64,000 nucleotides of DNA from Candidatus Woesearchaeota archaeon (GTDB lineage: Archaea; Nanobdellota; Nanobdellia; Woesearchaeales; JACJVV01). The stretch is from the NCBI GenBank assembly GCA_020637495.1, contig JACJVV010000001.1:372001-436000 (forward strand). The letters are read 5' to 3'. The notes below the pieces were generated by a model. It had not been told where the DNA came from and ran no database searches. It saw nothing but the letters and a program-made list of their open reading frames with translations. The stretch's first letter is position 1, and each line of letters opens with the position of its first letter. A program made the position numbers and the translations under genes. Shown here one piece after another: positions 1 to 7,630 of this stretch.

Positions 1-165
1 CCATAGTCTTCCGAAGAATATGCCTGTCAGTAAAGCTATGACATAATACATAAACGCGGAACCTGCAAAGAATGATAATATGAATCCAATAATCAAACAT
101 ATGGTTGCAATTGTTTCAGGCCATGATAAGCTCTTATAGCTGGGATGAGGTATGAATCTGCTCAT
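1..165 (-). CDS. Membrane protein, 3' part cut by window edge
   Basis: The first 55 codons of a minus-strand gene that runs off the left edge. The start ATG (complement of 163-165) overlaps the stop of the upstream M50-like gene in an ATGA arrangement, so the two are translationally coupled. The visible part has a short hydrophilic N-terminus and then two hydrophobic segments separated by a few residues, so it is an integral membrane protein. The family cannot be named from this piece; its coupling suggests it works with the M50-like protein. Confidence 0.6.
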   Translation of the reverse strand, partial: MSRFIPHPSYKSLSWPETIATICLIIGFILSFFAGSAFMYYVIALLTGIFFGRLW

Positions 166-893
166 GCTGCTTCCACCTTGATATAATACCACAACCACAG
201 AAGCAATGCGATGAGCAATGCCAATATCCACGAGAATACACCAAATGCAGCAAGTATTGCATATGCTACCATGAAGGAAAAGATGAAGATGAATGGCAAT
301 CTGCTATTATAGATGAGCTTGGAACCTGCTAGAGGAGGTATTGGTATCATATTGACCAATGCAAAGATAAGAGCAAAGAAGTATATCTTGTCGATGATAG
401 GTATTCCAGCAGGAGGCCCGAACCAGTTTGCTATCTGCTTCAGCACTGTTCCGAAGATGACTGTAGCTAATGGTCCAGATGCTGCTATAATCCCATTATC
501 AAGCATGTTAAGACCATACCTGAAGAATCCTAGGCGGTGCCCTGACATATGATGAACAAGCATTCCTCCTGCGATAGGTATCCATATATGGCCTCTTGCG
601 ATGAAGGTTATTATCAGTGCAAGTATCAGCCCAGGCCACCACATCTGAAATTCTACACGATATCCTGCTGAAAGCCCTGCAATCCTTTGCCCAGTCAGGA
701 AAACGATCATCACTATAGCGACTATACCGACACTGACAAGAAGATTATATGACCAATGTATCAGGTTGAACTCATCAGCTCCATCATTGAATCCAAACAT
801 GAATCCTATTATCAATATTGTGAGGACAATATTCCTTGCCTCAAGAAGCGTAAATGGGAAATATTTGTTGATCTTGTCTGAGTAGTTGCTCAT
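162..893 (-). CDS. Site-2-protease-like (M50) membrane protein, active site degenerate
   Basis: A 243-residue polytopic protein with the layout of M50 (site-2 protease) peptidases: a hydrophobic segment followed by GYRVEF (residues 77-82), a central ASGPL segment (138-142) and a late NMIPIPPLAG segment (181-190). In active members the first segment holds HExxH and the last holds N-P-x-x-D-G. Here the HExxH position reads FLTGQ (65-69) and the conserved Asp is Ala189, so the zinc ligands appear to be missing. It is probably a non-catalytic relative (inference). It is co-transcribed with the truncated membrane gene that follows. A HxxxGH sequence at 114-119 does not sit where the zinc motif should. 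Confidence 0.65.
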   Translation of the reverse strand: MSNYSDKINKYFPFTLLEARNIVLTILIIGFMFGFNDGADEFNLIHWSYNLLVSVGIVAIVMIVFLTGQRIAGLSAGYRVEFQMWWPGLILALIITFIARGHIWIPIAGGMLVHHMSGHRLGFFRYGLNMLDNGIIAASGPLATVIFGTVLKQIANWFGPPAGIPIIDKIYFFALIFALVNMIPIPPLAGSKLIYNSRLPFIFIFSFMVAYAILAAFGVFSWILALLIALLLWLWYYIKVEAA

Positions 894-976
894 GGTTAAA
901 TACTTGGTTCAGATATTTAAATAGTTTTTTGAAAGTATATGTTGGAGAATCAATAGGTTCTGGTTCAGTCTGAGGT

Positions 977-1726
977 TTAACTTGAATGTGTATAGGTGTA
1001 TGAAACATTATTACCTGATTGCTTTGCTATTGCTGACACATCAGGTATCTCAATATTCTTCATGTATTTCTTTATTAAGCTCAATATCTCATCCTCATGG
1101 CCTGCTCCTATAACTGCCATGATCTTCTTGTCCGGTTGCGTTTTTAATATCAAGGCAAGTTTTCTTGCCATCACTTCATTCCTTTCCTTGACGAGTATCC
1201 TGATCACATTAGGGTATCTTCTCTTCGTCTTACTTATGAGTTTCTTGATCACTTTCTCAGTCGGGACAGCATTTAGGTCAAAGTCTATCTTCTCTTTCTT
1301 CCTTAAAACAAGGCCATTGAAAAGATCGACAATGAAATTCCATTTCTCTCTCCATGATATCCCTTTTGATAATCTCTTCAATGTTATCTGGATATCTTGG
1401 TCAATAAGTGCAATCTCTTTCTTGTTCTTCCTTGCAAGATTGACAGCAGTTATCATATCACTGCCGGGCTTCACCTGGACTATATCCCCAAGCTTCTTCT
1501 CTGCCCAATGTCCGATCAAGTAGAAGATGTAACCTTGGATGCCTACTTCAAAGATACCTTTGAAGGAAAATCTCTGCTTTTTTGGTTTTGATATGAGCGT
1601 CAGAAGCCTTCTCTTGTCAAGCTCAACAGCTACAAGATCAGGGTCATAAGAGATGAATGCTTCTTCTATCTCCTTTATAGATTCTATCGCGATATGGGAC
1701 GTGCCTATTAACTTTAGATTCTTCAT
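977..1726 (-). CDS. TraB/PrgY family protein (soluble domain only)
   Basis: The N-terminus reads IGTSHIAIES (7-16) followed by PDLVAVELDKRR, the hallmark of the TraB/PrgY (GumN-like) family, and the last third has GAGHEDEI, the second conserved block. The family fold resembles the Tiki/EreA clan; its biochemical role in archaea is unsettled. At 249 residues it lacks the membrane-spanning C-terminal half of classical archaeal TraB proteins (usually near 390 residues), so this is the short form. It is flanked by AT-rich gaps and appears to be a single-gene unit. Confidence 0.75.
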   Translation of the reverse strand: MKNLKLIGTSHIAIESIKEIEEAFISYDPDLVAVELDKRRLLTLISKPKKQRFSFKGIFEVGIQGYIFYLIGHWAEKKLGDIVQVKPGSDMITAVNLARKNKKEIALIDQDIQITLKRLSKGISWREKWNFIVDLFNGLVLRKKEKIDFDLNAVPTEKVIKKLISKTKRRYPNVIRILVKERNEVMARKLALILKTQPDKKIMAVIGAGHEDEILSLIKKYMKNIEIPDVSAIAKQSGNNVSYTYTHSS

Positions 1727-1829
1727 TTTGCAGAATAAACAGGATTGTATTATATAATTAATGAAAAAAACTAGAAATAATGTATTTACTTGTAAAAAAT
1801 ATAACAGAAAATATCTCTAAGAAAAAAAA

Positions 1830-2108
1830 TTATTCTTCGTCAGCTTCTTCTTCCTGGTTATAGCTTGGGACTGCAGCTTTGCTGATTATCATTATATCAC
1901 CAATGCTCTTTACAAGCTGATGAGGAACAATGACTCCTTTAGCTGAGCCTAGAACCTTATTCAAGAATGAATTCTTAGTACTTCTTACTCTCCATCCAAA
2001 AACCTTGTTTTGAGTAAGGATTGATTCTTCAACATCTCCGAAATAATCACCAGTATCAGTAAAGACCTTCATTTCATAGGATTCTGAGATACGCTTCATC
2101 TTTAACAT
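1830..2108 (-). CDS. PRC-barrel-like small protein
   Basis: A 92-residue protein with the pattern of a PRC-barrel: a strand with a VFTDTGDYFGDVEE turn, then GWRV, then VIVPHQLVKSIGDIMII, ending in an acidic tail. Archaeal PRC-barrel proteins of this size are common; the domain occurs in RimM and in the CdvA cell-division protein, but no specific role can be assigned. The start is chosen because GGTGATC (complement of 2113-2119) lies a few bases upstream. A second in-frame Met follows two codons later. Confidence 0.65.
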   Translation of the reverse strand: MLKMKRISESYEMKVFTDTGDYFGDVEESILTQNKVFGWRVRSTKNSFLNKVLGSAKGVIVPHQLVKSIGDIMIISKAAVPSYNQEEEADEE

Positions 2109-2130
2109 TCATGATCACCTTTATTCATGT

Positions 2131-2158
2131 TGGAAATCACTATATATAAAGATTTCCA
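2131..2158 (-). promoter_or_regulatory. TATA box bracketed by a perfect 8-bp inverted repeat
   Basis: TTTATATATA (complement of 2141-2150) lies about 37 bases before the PRC-barrel start and is flanked by TGGAAATC (2131-2138) and GATTTCCA (2151-2158), exact reverse complements. The arrangement is what one expects of an operator at which a dimeric regulator would block TBP. The repeat is seen in the sequence; the operator role is inferred. The 240 bases between this element and the next gene hold no convincing gene. Confidence 0.5.
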
Positions 2159-2396
2159 TTATCTGAATTGAATCATACCAGCCATCTCATTGTATCTAGA
2201 GCTGTATAAGGGATTAAAAACATGTTTGGGTAAAAACCCTGTTGGATATTTTTGGACCCCCTTTGCACTGCTCTACTAGACATGGATGGCCAATATCTAT
2301 CATATTTATTTCTCTGGATGGTTTATAAATATTACTGGACTTGGTAAGCGATATACAATCTGCTCTAATTCTCTAGAATTCAAATACATAGTGCGA

Positions 2397-2816
2397 TCAA
2401 CACATCTCTACGGCTTCGGCTAGACTGTATAGTCCTGTCTTCAGGACTGCTTTTTCAGTTATTTTATGGTGGACAGCAGGTTTCAATATCCATTTATTCT
2501 CTTGAGAAGATTGTGGATTGACGAACATCATCGTGAGGAATGAATAATCAACTATACTATCCCATTCTTTCACCATGAGGTCGATATTGGCTTTTTTATT
2601 GAGTGAAACTAAATATAGCCTTTCATCTTTCTTGTATGGCCTAATTATCTCCTCATATGATAAAGGATTCTCCTCTATAATGCATATCTCTCTTGTACCA
2701 TCCTTGTTTGTGATAGTGATGATGCCATCTTTCTCCTCGAGCTTGTCTATCTTCTTCAACATCAAGTCCCGGTTCTTTCGATAGAACATATACCACTGCT
2801 TCAAGTTTTCTGTCAT
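2397..2816 (-). CDS. Hypothetical protein
   Basis: A 139-residue soluble protein that I do not recognise. It opens with a charged helix, then a beta-hairpin-like stretch (GIITITNKDGTREICII), and has no signal peptide or membrane segment. It starts 23 bases after the stop of the upstream minus-strand gene, so the pair is probably one transcript. Both are more AT-rich by eye than the ribosomal operon next door, and their sequences offer no catalytic motif. Confidence 0.55.
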   Translation of the reverse strand: MTENLKQWYMFYRKNRDLMLKKIDKLEEKDGIITITNKDGTREICIIEENPLSYEEIIRPYKKDERLYLVSLNKKANIDLMVKEWDSIVDYSFLTMMFVNPQSSQENKWILKPAVHHKITEKAVLKTGLYSLAEAVEMC

Positions 2817-2839
2817 AGCTAAAAGTTCAAGAAAGGGAT

Positions 2840-3373
2840 TTATATATATTTTGCAAGAAAAGCTATGAGATTATCTTTTGTTGCGTGATGATTATCAGAA
2901 TACATTAAGCTTTTTTGGGAAATAAGCTTATGCAATGGATGTGGATGTTGGACATACCTAAATTTTCCTTCTTTATTTGTTTCTATTGTTATAGCAGATA
3001 ATGTTGCTGATTCTCTATAAGGAGCTATTCCATAAGGTACATTTTCTTCACATTCATTGAAATATACTGTTGAACTCATCAATCTAATTGAATCACTTAT
3101 TTCTCCTTCGATATTAAATGGTTCTCCATCTTCTTTTATGAATAACGATTCAAGAGTAAATCTATGGAATGCTGTACTAATAGGTCTTTCACCGAACACA
3201 ATTACGCAACCGTGTGTTTTTTGAGGCGAACTTGATCGTAATGAAAAAGTATCTCTATTGTATATATTGATTCCATTTATTAATTCAGTATCTTTTGTTG
3301 TATCTTCTTCCTCAACTAAGAAATATTTAGATGCAGATCCTGGTCCAGGAGGTAATATCATACTTTTTCGCAT
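2840..3373 (-). CDS. Hypothetical protein
   Basis: A 177-residue protein of unknown family. It has no signal peptide, membrane segment or Cys motif; it contains several His/Asn-rich stretches near the C-terminus (HPHPLHK and SDNHHATKD). A TATA-like AGCTTAAAAC on the minus strand about 25 bases before the ATG suggests a leaderless transcript. It is first in a two-gene unit and diverges from the ribosomal protein operon across a region with tandem palindromes. Confidence 0.55.
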   Translation of the reverse strand: MRKSMILPPGPGSASKYFLVEEEDTTKDTELINGINIYNRDTFSLRSSSPQKTHGCVIVFGERPISTAFHRFTLESLFIKEDGEPFNIEGEISDSIRLMSSTVYFNECEENVPYGIAPYRESATLSAITIETNKEGKFRYVQHPHPLHKLISQKSLMYSDNHHATKDNLIAFLAKYI

Positions 3374-3439
3374 ATCAATGGAGTTATTATTGTTGTTTTA
3401 AGCTTATCTATCTAAGAATGGCTTTTTTTTACTTTAATC

Positions 3440-3530
3440 GATAGGAACAGAACTAAAGTTCTTACTTATCTCATTAAATTTTGATAGGAACAGAACTAAA
3501 GTTCTTACCTATCTCACTAAATTTCGATAG
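3440..3530. repeat. Two tandem 43-bp repeats, each an imperfect palindrome
   Basis: Unit one begins at 3440 and unit two at 3483; a third copy begins at 3526 but keeps only GATAGG. The two full units differ at three positions, all C/T. Within each unit GATAGG and CTATC bracket a perfect inner palindrome, AGAACT-AA-AGTTCT. The element ends directly at the TATA box of the ribosomal operon. It could be a paired operator or a small mobile palindromic repeat. Confidence 0.75.
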
Positions 3531-3540
3531 GTTTATAAAC
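3531..3540 (+). promoter_or_regulatory. Palindromic TATA box of the ribosomal protein operon
   Basis: GTTTATAAAC is a perfect 10-bp palindrome and matches the archaeal TATA consensus. A start site about 25 bases downstream (near 3560) would give a leader of roughly 90 bases before the uS13 start, in contrast to the leaderless genes elsewhere in the window. Confidence 0.6.
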
Positions 3541-3562
3541 AAAAGCCGATTTTCTGAAGAGT

Positions 3563-3615
3563 AAGAGCCCGAGTTAACGCGCCTGAGGGTTTGAACAGCG
3601 TGTTCTTTAGCTCTT
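3563..3615 (+). promoter_or_regulatory. Leader hairpin ahead of the uS13 operon
   Basis: AAGAGC (3563-3568) pairs with GCTCTT (3610-3615), and AACGCG (3576-3581) pairs with CGTGTT (3599-3604) with one G-U pair, giving a two-part stem with an internal loop and a 17-base apical loop. It begins almost exactly where transcription from the TATA box should start. Autogenous control by a ribosomal protein is a reasonable hypothesis, since such leaders are known for other r-protein operons, but the protein is not identifiable from sequence. Confidence 0.5.
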
Positions 3616-3650
3616 GAAAATATCAAAAAATCCAATAAATACATTCAAAA

Positions 3651-4121
3651 ATGGCAGACGAAAAAGGAAAAGGAAGATACATAGTACGTATCCATAATAC
3701 TGATCTTAATGGAGAGAAAGCAGTCGGTCAAGCCCTTACAAAAATCAAGGGTGTAGGCAAGATGTTCGCAAGAGCAGTCTGCATCTCAGCAAAAGTCGAT
3801 ACAGAAAAAAAAGCTGGATTGCTTGAAGATAAAGAGATAGAAAGTCTTAATGAAGTTGTTAAAAATCCTCTTAAATTCGGTATCCCTACATGGATGCTTA
3901 ATAGGAGAAATGATCCATTCGAAGGGACTGATCAGCATCTTCTGACAAGTGATCTTGATTTCGTGAAAGGAAATGACATAAAGCATCTTCAGAAAATCAA
4001 GGCATACAAGGGAATGAGACATGCAGCAAGATTGCCTGTACGTGGACAGAGAACAAAATCCAATTTCAGAAGAAACAAAGGAAAAGCAGCATCTGTAAAT
4101 AAGGCAAAGATAGGTAAGTGA
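3651..4121 (+). CDS. rps13: Small ribosomal subunit protein uS13
   Basis: A 156-residue archaeal uS13: it has the N-terminal GEKAVGQALTKIKGVG segment with the helix-hairpin-helix glycine pattern and the C-terminal GMRHAARLPVRGQRTKSNFR segment that contacts the tRNA sites on the 30S head. It is the first gene of an operon that runs to 7888. No clear SD motif precedes the ATG; the leader hairpin ends 35 bases upstream. Length is typical of archaea. Confidence 0.97.
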   Translation: MADEKGKGRYIVRIHNTDLNGEKAVGQALTKIKGVGKMFARAVCISAKVDTEKKAGLLEDKEIESLNEVVKNPLKFGIPTWMLNRRNDPFEGTDQHLLTSDLDFVKGNDIKHLQKIKAYKGMRHAARLPVRGQRTKSNFRRNKGKAASVNKAKIGK

Positions 4122-4156
4122 TCGATAATATCATAATCATAATAACGTGATACTCA

Positions 4157-4819
4157 ATGGGAAACATAAAAAAATTCAGGAAAAAATATCAGACACCATC
4201 ACATCTATGGGAAAAAGATAGGCTTCCTGAAGAAAAAGAACTTTCAAAGGAATATGGCTTGAAGAACAAGCGTGAGATATGGAGGATGTCCTCATTACTT
4301 ACAAAGTTCAAAGGCCTAGCAAAAGACACTATCGCTTCTACTACAGATCAATCGGTCAAGGAATCTGAGCAGCTATTGAAAAAGCTTAAGGGACTTGGTC
4401 TTCTTGGAGAATCTTCAACTCTTAGCGAAGTACTAAAGCTAACCAACAAGGACATCCTTGAACGAAGATTACAAACTGTGGTATACAGGCTTGGGCTTGC
4501 AAGATCAGTTGATCAGGCAAGACAGTTCATAACACATGGTCATATAAAAGTAAACGGAAATACGCTTTCTTCACCATCTTACCTTGTTAAGAAGAGTGAA
4601 GAATCAAATATCACATTCAATCCTAATTCAACTCTGGCTGACGGAGAACATCCTGAAAGAAAACCAGTTGAATTGCAGAAGGCTGAGGCAAAAGAATTGG
4701 CAGAAGCAAAGAAGAAAGCTAAAAAAGAAGCTCAGAAACCTGCAAAATCAGTAGAAGAGGCTGCAGACGCTTCTGATGCTGAAGATAGTTCAGAATCATC
4801 TGAGGAAAAGAAAGAGTAA
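4157..4819 (+). CDS. rps4: Small ribosomal subunit protein uS4 with long acidic/basic tail
   Basis: The S4 core spans about residues 1-160 and includes the RNA-binding S4 domain (VYRLGLARSVDQARQFITHGHIKVNG). It nucleates 30S assembly. The protein is 220 residues; the last 50 are an Ala/Lys/Glu-rich tail ending in an acidic Ser/Glu run, longer than in most archaea. The stop is followed one base later by the start of uS11, so the two are tightly coupled. Confidence 0.95.
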   Translation: MGNIKKFRKKYQTPSHLWEKDRLPEEKELSKEYGLKNKREIWRMSSLLTKFKGLAKDTIASTTDQSVKESEQLLKKLKGLGLLGESSTLSEVLKLTNKDILERRLQTVVYRLGLARSVDQARQFITHGHIKVNGNTLSSPSYLVKKSEESNITFNPNSTLADGEHPERKPVELQKAEAKELAEAKKKAKKEAQKPAKSVEEAADASDAEDSSESSEEKKE

Positions 4820-4820
4820 A

Positions 4821-5357
4821 ATGGCAATCAAAGAAGATAAACCAGAGGCAAAATCTGCTCCAGCAGGTACTTCAGAAGACAAGGCGTCATCAGATCAGCC
4901 TAAGACTGAAGGTAGACGAGATTACAGAAGAGACAATAGAAGAGAGATCAGACCTAGAAGAGATTATAGCAATTTAAACTGGGGAATAGCCCATATATAT
5001 AGCTCATATAACAATACAATCATACATATTACAGACATAACCGGTACAGAGAGCATAGCTCGTGTCTCAGGTGGTCAAGTTGTTAAAAGTGACAGAATGG
5101 AAAGTTCACCAACTGCAGCAATGGTTGCCGCTAAGAAAGCAGCTCAGACCGCAAGAGAAAAAGGTATAACTGCTATTCATATCAAGGTAAAAGCTCCAGG
5201 TGGACATAATGGACCTAATAATCCTGGGCCAGGTGCTCAAGCTGCGATGCGAGCATTGTCAAGGATGGGACTAAGAGTAGGTACAATAGAAGATGTGACA
5301 CCAATCCCCCATGACAGATGCAGAATGAAAGGTGGACGTAGAGGACGAAGAGTATAA
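4821..5357 (+). CDS. rps11: Small ribosomal subunit protein uS11 with charged N-terminal extension
   Basis: The core starts near residue 50 (NWGIAHIYSSYNNTIIHITD) and contains the conserved GGHNGPNNPGPGAQAAMRAL segment and the basic C-terminus ending GGRRGRRV. It forms part of the 30S platform. The start at 4821, immediately after the uS4 stop, is chosen because an earlier in-frame ATG lies inside uS4. The first 50 residues form a hydrophilic extension, acidic/Ala-rich then Arg-rich, that is likely disordered. Confidence 0.95.
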   Translation: MAIKEDKPEAKSAPAGTSEDKASSDQPKTEGRRDYRRDNRREIRPRRDYSNLNWGIAHIYSSYNNTIIHITDITGTESIARVSGGQVVKSDRMESSPTAAMVAAKKAAQTAREKGITAIHIKVKAPGGHNGPNNPGPGAQAAMRALSRMGLRVGTIEDVTPIPHDRCRMKGGRRGRRV

Positions 5358-5405
5358 TCATATTTTATTCATTTCATCATCATAAAAAAGAGGTCAGTAA
5401 ACAAA

Positions 5406-6191
5406 ATGCAAATAAGCCTAATCAAGAAGAATCAAGCGAAGACAAAATACTGCATGTCTGCAAATTCAGGCGATGTATACTTGTTGAACGCAATCAGGAG
5501 AAGTGCTATAAGCCTTGTCCCGATAATGGCTATTGAAGATGTTGAAATACGGAAGAACTCTTCTGTATTGTATGACGAGGCTTTAGCTCATAGGCTTGGA
5601 CTTATTCCGCTTAAGACAGACCTTAAGAACTATGAGATGATAAAGTCACCTGAAGATATTGAGAAACTTAAATGTAGCGTAAAATTGACACTTAAAGCAA
5701 AAGGACCAAAAATAGTCTATTCAGGAGATATGAAGTCAGCAGATCCTGCTGTGGTCCCTGTACATGAAGGAATACCTATAGTGAAGCTTATGAAAGGACA
5801 AGAGGTTGAGCTTGAAGCAACAGCAATACTTGGCCTAGGACGTGATCATATGAAATGGTCACCTGGAATTGTGTTTTATAAAAACAGGCCAGTAGTCAAT
5901 GTAAAGGGAAAAGCTGACATCGATAAGCTAAAAGAAAAACTTCCTGAAGATTCACCTTTGAAGATTTCAGCAGGAAAAGTAACTTTAGATGACGCAAAAG
6001 CAGCAATATCACCATATTTAGATGCTTTTGTCGGCGAAGAGATAGTGCCTGGCGTTGAAGTAACAATGGAAGAGAATAATTTCATACTTACAGTCGAGTC
6101 ATTTGGACAATTGAGTCCGAAGGACATGATGACAACCTCAATAGATGCATTGAAAGAAAGATTGAATGACCTTGCATCACAACTGAAATAG
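5406..6191 (+). CDS. rpoD: DNA-directed RNA polymerase subunit D (Rpo3)
   Basis: A 261-residue archaeal homologue of bacterial alpha and eukaryotic RPB3/AC40. It has the dimerisation motif NAIRRSAISLVPIMAIEDVEI near residues 29-49 and the LAHRLGLIPLKTD block. The inserted domain (about 160-210) shows no cysteine clusters, so an Fe-S cluster as in some archaeal Rpo3 proteins is not expected. GAGGTCAG precedes the ATG. Its place between uS11 and eL18 is the conserved archaeal order. Confidence 0.95.
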   Translation: MQISLIKKNQAKTKYCMSANSGDVYLLNAIRRSAISLVPIMAIEDVEIRKNSSVLYDEALAHRLGLIPLKTDLKNYEMIKSPEDIEKLKCSVKLTLKAKGPKIVYSGDMKSADPAVVPVHEGIPIVKLMKGQEVELEATAILGLGRDHMKWSPGIVFYKNRPVVNVKGKADIDKLKEKLPEDSPLKISAGKVTLDDAKAAISPYLDAFVGEEIVPGVEVTMEENNFILTVESFGQLSPKDMMTTSIDALKERLNDLASQLK

Positions 6192-6225
6192 ATACTAAAA
6201 AACAAATAATATTAAACATAGGAAA

Positions 6226-6588
6226 ATGAGAAAATCATATAGCCCGAATGAAGAACTGCAATCCTTGATCAGCGTACTTCGTGAAGTATCAAGCAAGGAG
6301 AAGGTCAATATTTGGAAGAGAGTAGCATCAGACTTATCAAGGCCTACACGGCAGAGGAGGATTGTTAATCTTTCAAGAATAAATAGGGTAACAAAAGAGA
6401 ATGACATAGTCATTGTTCCTGGGAAAGTTCTTTCAGCAGGAGATATCGATCATAAAGTACAGGTTGCAGCTTTCACATTCTCAAAAACTGCGGCTGATAA
6501 GATTGCTGAAGCAAAGGGAACTGTAATATCAATCCCTGAATTGCTTAAGAGCAATCCGAAAGGAAAAGGAATAAAGATAGTCGGTTAG
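6226..6588 (+). CDS. rpl18e: Large ribosomal subunit protein eL18
   Basis: A 120-residue archaeal eL18 (L18e). The VNLSRINRVTKENDIVIVPGKVLSAGDI segment and the C-terminal block with LLKSNPKGKGIKIVG are characteristic of the family, which shares its fold with bacterial L15. It lies between rpoD and rpl13 in the usual archaeal order, with a 4-base gap to the next gene. Confidence 0.95.
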   Translation: MRKSYSPNEELQSLISVLREVSSKEKVNIWKRVASDLSRPTRQRRIVNLSRINRVTKENDIVIVPGKVLSAGDIDHKVQVAAFTFSKTAADKIAEAKGTVISIPELLKSNPKGKGIKIVG

Positions 6589-6592
6589 AAAA

Positions 6593-6997
6593 ATGATAAT
6601 AGACGGTAAAGATGCAGTTTTTGGACGATTGGGCACACAAGTTGCCAAGAAAGCTCTTTTAGGAGAGAAGATAGACATCATAAACTGTGAAAAGATATTG
6701 ATTTCAGGGAAAAGAGAAGTTGTATTAGCCAAATATGAAAGGATTAAGAAGATGGGGGTCCCTAAAAAAGGACCTTTCTTGTCAGTTGATCCTGAAAAAT
6801 TTGTCAAAAGGCAATTAAGAGGCATGCTGCCTTACAAGCAAGAGAAAGGAAGAGAAGCATTTGAAAGGATTAAATGCTATGAAGGAGTACCTAAGGCTTT
6901 TGAAGGAAAAGATGCTGAAAAGATTGCACAATCCAAGCTAAGGATAAATTCAGTCACAATTGAAGCTATATGCAAACATATCGGTGGGAATAAATGA
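6593..6997 (+). CDS. rpl13: Large ribosomal subunit protein uL13
   Basis: A 134-residue uL13. It starts with the family's IIDGKDAVFGRLGTQVAKKAL block, followed by INCEKILISG and a basic central region (RQLRGMLPYKQEKGREAFERI). uL13 is an early 50S assembly protein. Its final codons overlap the start of uS9 by four bases, so translation is coupled. Slightly shorter than most archaeal forms (about 140-150 residues). Confidence 0.95.
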   Translation: MIIDGKDAVFGRLGTQVAKKALLGEKIDIINCEKILISGKREVVLAKYERIKKMGVPKKGPFLSVDPEKFVKRQLRGMLPYKQEKGREAFERIKCYEGVPKAFEGKDAEKIAQSKLRINSVTIEAICKHIGGNK

Positions 6998-7386
6998 AAA
7001 TAATAATCACTTCAGGAAAAAGAAAGAATGCCATTGCAAGAGCAAGATTGAATGAGGGCAATGGAACAATCAGGATAAATTCATTGTTAATAAATAACTT
7101 CCAACCAGTAATGTTAAGAGAGAAGATCATGGAACCAATAAAGCTTGCTGGAGATGTTGCTGACAGCGTAAACATCAGCATAAAGACAAATGGCGGCGGA
7201 GTTGCAAGTCAAGCAGAAGCAGCAAGATTGGCAATAGGAAGAGCTCTTACAAAATACAATAACAAGCTTGAGAAAGTATTCCTTAATTATGATAGACAAT
7301 TGCTTGTAGCAGACGTAAGAAGGAAAGAGGTCTGCAAACCTAATGATTCAAAGGCTCGTGCTAAGCGTCAGAAATCATACAGATGA
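6994..7386 (+). CDS. rps9: Small ribosomal subunit protein uS9
   Basis: A 130-residue uS9 with the GKRKNAIARARL N-terminus, the GGGVASQAEAARLAIGRAL helix, and the C-terminal SKARAKRQKSYR tail that reaches the P-site tRNA. The start overlaps the uL13 stop. uL13-uS9-Rpo10 is a conserved archaeal run. Confidence 0.96.
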   Translation: MKIIITSGKRKNAIARARLNEGNGTIRINSLLINNFQPVMLREKIMEPIKLAGDVADSVNISIKTNGGGVASQAEAARLAIGRALTKYNNKLEKVFLNYDRQLLVADVRRKEVCKPNDSKARAKRQKSYR

Positions 7387-7414
7387 TTAGAGGAGTCAAG
7401 AGGTGCACTAAAAA

Positions 7415-7612
7415 ATGATAATCCCAATAAGATGTTTTTCATGCGGAAGACCTGTTGCTCAGAAATGGGAAGAATATTCCAAGAGAGTCGACAAAGGAGA
7501 AGACAGGAAGAAAGTGCTTGATGAGCTTGAAGTTGAGAACTTCTGCTGCAGAGCATTGTTCTTAGGGCATGTGGATCTTATTGATACAGCTGCACAGTTC
7601 AAGAAATTTTAA
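7415..7612 (+). CDS. rpoN: DNA-directed RNA polymerase subunit N (Rpo10)
   Basis: A 65-residue zinc-binding subunit equivalent to eukaryotic RPB10. The CFSCG motif (residues 7-11) and the CC pair at 44-45 supply the four zinc ligands, and GHVDLID follows as in the family. It anchors the Rpo3-Rpo11 assembly platform. The next genes usually found here in archaea (rpoK, rps2) are absent from the window. Confidence 0.96.
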   Translation: MIIPIRCFSCGRPVAQKWEEYSKRVDKGEDRKKVLDELEVENFCCRALFLGHVDLIDTAAQFKKF

Positions 7613-7630
7613 TCATAATATTGAATGTGT

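Noticed and set aside
996..1523. Plus-strand 175-residue hydrophobic frame
   Set aside because: It lies wholly antisense to the TraB gene, which has clear family motifs.
2160..2396. Possible 29-codon gene or C/D RNA on the minus strand after an AATATTTATAAACC TATA-like element
   Set aside because: A short frame starting ATGATAGATATTGG exists but has no ribosome site or recognisable protein, and C and D boxes are not both present.
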